Part shown: positions 59,962-61,253 of the stretch, in pieces
Position numbering within the stretch: position 1 is the stretch's first letter
How the letters are laid out: the number at the start of each line of letters is the position of its first letter
Source of the DNA: Cyclobacteriaceae bacterium
Lineage (GTDB): Bacteria; Bacteroidota; Bacteroidia; Cytophagales; Cyclobacteriaceae
NCBI GenBank assembly: GCA_020436165.1
Contig: JAGQYI010000071.1
Span: forward strand, 1 to 61,253
Length of the DNA: 61,253 bases
Direction: 5' to 3'
Notes under the pieces: generated by a model
Databases searched by the model: none
Told to the model about the DNA's origin: nothing
Seen by the model: only the letters and a program-made list of their open reading frames with translations
Made by a program: the position numbers and the translations under genes

Positions 59962-61253
59962 TTAAGCAATTAACTCTTCTCTAAAATACTGAAGGGCGTT
60001 TTTCACGCCCAATGGCAAGCCTCCGCCCAAAGCACAAAGCGAACCCAGCTCCATTGTTTCCAATAAATCATTTAGAAGTTCTTCATTCAATGGCTCACCA
60101 TTTCTGGCACGTGCAAACATCTCTTTCCCTCTTACTGACCCAATACTGCATGGGAAGCACTTACCACACGATTCGGCAGCCGTAAATTCAAAGAGGTGCT
60201 CAACATATTTCAACATAGAAAAATCCTGAGGAATGGAAACAATGCTGGCGTGCCCCAATAAGAACCCTCCATTGTGGAAGCTCTCGAAATCAATGGCTAA
60301 TTCATCTATTTTACTAATAGGTACAATACCACCAAGTGGTCCTCCTATGTGCAGGGCTTTTACATCAGATTTAAAACCTCCACCAAATGTATCAACAACT
60401 TCTCTCAGAGGTGTTCCCATTTCTACTTCGTACATGCCAGGCGTATTGAAATACGAATCGAGGCAGACCAGCTTGGTGCCGGATGAACGCTCGGTGCCGA
60501 GGCTGGCATACGCTTCGCCCCCGTTTTGTAGAATCCACGGAACCGCTGCCAGTGTCTCTACATTATTTACAACGGTAGGTTTACCGAATAACCCTTCCTG
60601 AGTTGGATACGGTGGCCGAACGCGCACCTCAGGTCGTTGGCCTTCAATAGAAGAAAGCAAGGCGGTTTCCTCTCCGCAGATATAAGCTCCGGCACCTTCA
60701 ATTATTTTAAACGTAAAATCATAATTGGTTCCACCGATTTTTTGGCCATTCATGCCAATTTTGGTCAACTCATCAATAGCATTTTGAGTGATCTTAATAG
60801 CTTCCGGATATTCGGCACGTAAGTACACTACTCCCCGATCAGCTCCAATGGCCAAACCGCCCATCATAATGCCAAATAGCACGGAGTAAGGCTGCACCTC
60901 TAAAAGGTATCGGTCCGAATAAGCCCCTGGGTCTCCCTCATCGGCATTGCACACGATAAACTTTTGATCAGCTTCTGTGCTCTTGCACGATTCCCACTTT
61001 ACTCCCATTGGAAAACCTGCTCCTCCACGTCCACGAATATTGGCTTTCTTCACCTCATCCAACACTTTATCAAAACCCATTCCTACAGCTTTAAGAAACA
61101 AGTTTTTAAACTCTTCTGCATTCAAAGGCACTCCGGTCAATACCGGATTATCTACATTGGAAGCAACACTATACCTTTCAATCCCGCTTGGCTTAGTTTT
61201 TACAATTTCATCGAGGTTATTGATTGCATCGCCTGAATAGTTCTTCCCATTTA
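59962..61253 (-). CDS. fdsB: NuoF/FdsB-like NADH-binding subunit, 5' end missing
   Basis: The frame remains open to the right edge, so the N-terminus is outside the window; visible residues begin NGKNYSGDAINNLDEI. This is the flavoprotein that passes electrons from formate dehydrogenase to NAD. It has the FMN/NADH-binding region (IRGRGGAGFPMGVKWE, CNADEGDPGAYSDR, GAGAYICGEETALL), an SLBB region, and a [4Fe-4S] site with three cysteines in ESCGKCFPC and one in SLCALGGG. A thioredoxin-like NuoE part may precede it, but only its boundary is in view. The TTG at 61140 is internal and not a start. Confidence 0.92.
   Translation of the reverse strand, partial: NGKNYSGDAINNLDEIVKTKPSGIERYSVASNVDNPVLTGVPLNAEEFKNLFLKAVGMGFDKVLDEVKKANIRGRGGAGFPMGVKWESCKSTEADQKFIVCNADEGDPGAYSDRYLLEVQPYSVLFGIMMGGLAIGADRGVVYLRAEYPEAIKITQNAIDELTKIGMNGQKIGGTNYDFTFKIIEGAGAYICGEETALLSSIEGQRPEVRVRPPYPTQEGLFGKPTVVNNVETLAAVPWILQNGGEAYASLGTERSSGTKLVCLDSYFNTPGMYEVEMGTPLREVVDTFGGGFKSDVKALHIGGPLGGIVPISKIDELAIDFESFHNGGFLLGHASIVSIPQDFSMLKYVEHLFEFTAAESCGKCFPCSIGSVRGKEMFARARNGEPLNEELLNDLLETMELGSLCALGGGLPLGVKNALQYFREELIA

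Noticed and set aside
1-61253. CRISPR arrays, tRNA or rRNA genes, intact insertion sequences
   Set aside because: No regularly spaced repeats, cloverleaf-forming runs, rRNA core sequences or transposase frames were seen on reading both strands.

Overview
The window looks like chromosome from a Bacteroidota bacterium, most likely of the Cytophagales type. Support: promoters of the phylum-specific kind (TTTG, about 20 bases, TAnnTTTG), weak Shine-Dalgarno sequences, many lipoproteins and secreted proteins ending their signal in ...AQ, and families typical of the phylum (DUF3667, DUF2911, PadR/PspC-DUF2807 pairs, CreD with a small winged-helix regulator, a long PurF-like protein, DUF4139 with a carboxypeptidase-regulatory-like insert). 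No rRNA, tRNA or CRISPR array was seen. Both ends are truncated: pbpC lacks its start at the left edge and a NuoF/FdsB-like gene lacks its start at the right edge.

Layout. 1-5.8 kb: pbpC, an AT-rich Mrr-like nuclease, a REP-like patch, AraC regulator with aldo/keto reductase, AlkB-like dioxygenase. 5.8-13 kb: DUF3667 membrane protein, Na/Pi cotransporter, pdhB, a PadR operon with two membrane proteins, and a divergent alpha/beta hydrolase broken by one missing base. 13-25 kb: mostly housekeeping (ffh, YfhO, NRDE protein, thiL, mce, an IscA-type protein, PurF-like amidotransferase, murI) with a secreted pair (20.3-22.2 kb). 25-28 kb: a scrambled segment between murI and a glycosyltransferase holding a HEPN/MNT pair and 3'-end remnants of extra glycosyltransferase copies, one fused to a murI start. 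28-38 kb: YigZ, PadR/PspC, an ECF sigma operon, a methyltransferase, a protein with a Kazal domain, and a CreD locus. 38-45 kb: flavodoxin-like protein, small membrane proteins, and an overlapping ATP-grasp / (N-formylglutamate amidohydrolase + DUF1704 peptidase) pair followed by a radical SAM gene. 45-50.6 kb: paaABCD under a TetR regulator, then a PiT phosphate transporter. 50.8-54 kb: small and envelope proteins. 54-61 kb: a leftward series of NuoF/FdsB-like subunit, formate dehydrogenase alpha subunit, acyltransferase and DUF4139 protein.

How the genes fit together. paaABCD encode most of the phenylacetyl-CoA epoxidase and its assembly factor, but the reductase paaE is absent. The last two right-hand genes form an NAD-linked formate dehydrogenase of the Fds type. 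Three copies of one operator-like motif (ACTTkG, 5 bases, CAArGTACTTT) lie before the PadR/PspC operon, before the winged-helix operon and before creD, suggesting a shared regulatory logic for envelope-stress-type membrane proteins. The most intriguing uncharacterised module is the ATP-grasp ligase overlapping an FGase-DUF1704 fusion at 40.7-43.7 kb: a ligase and two hydrolases encoded together, substrate unknown.
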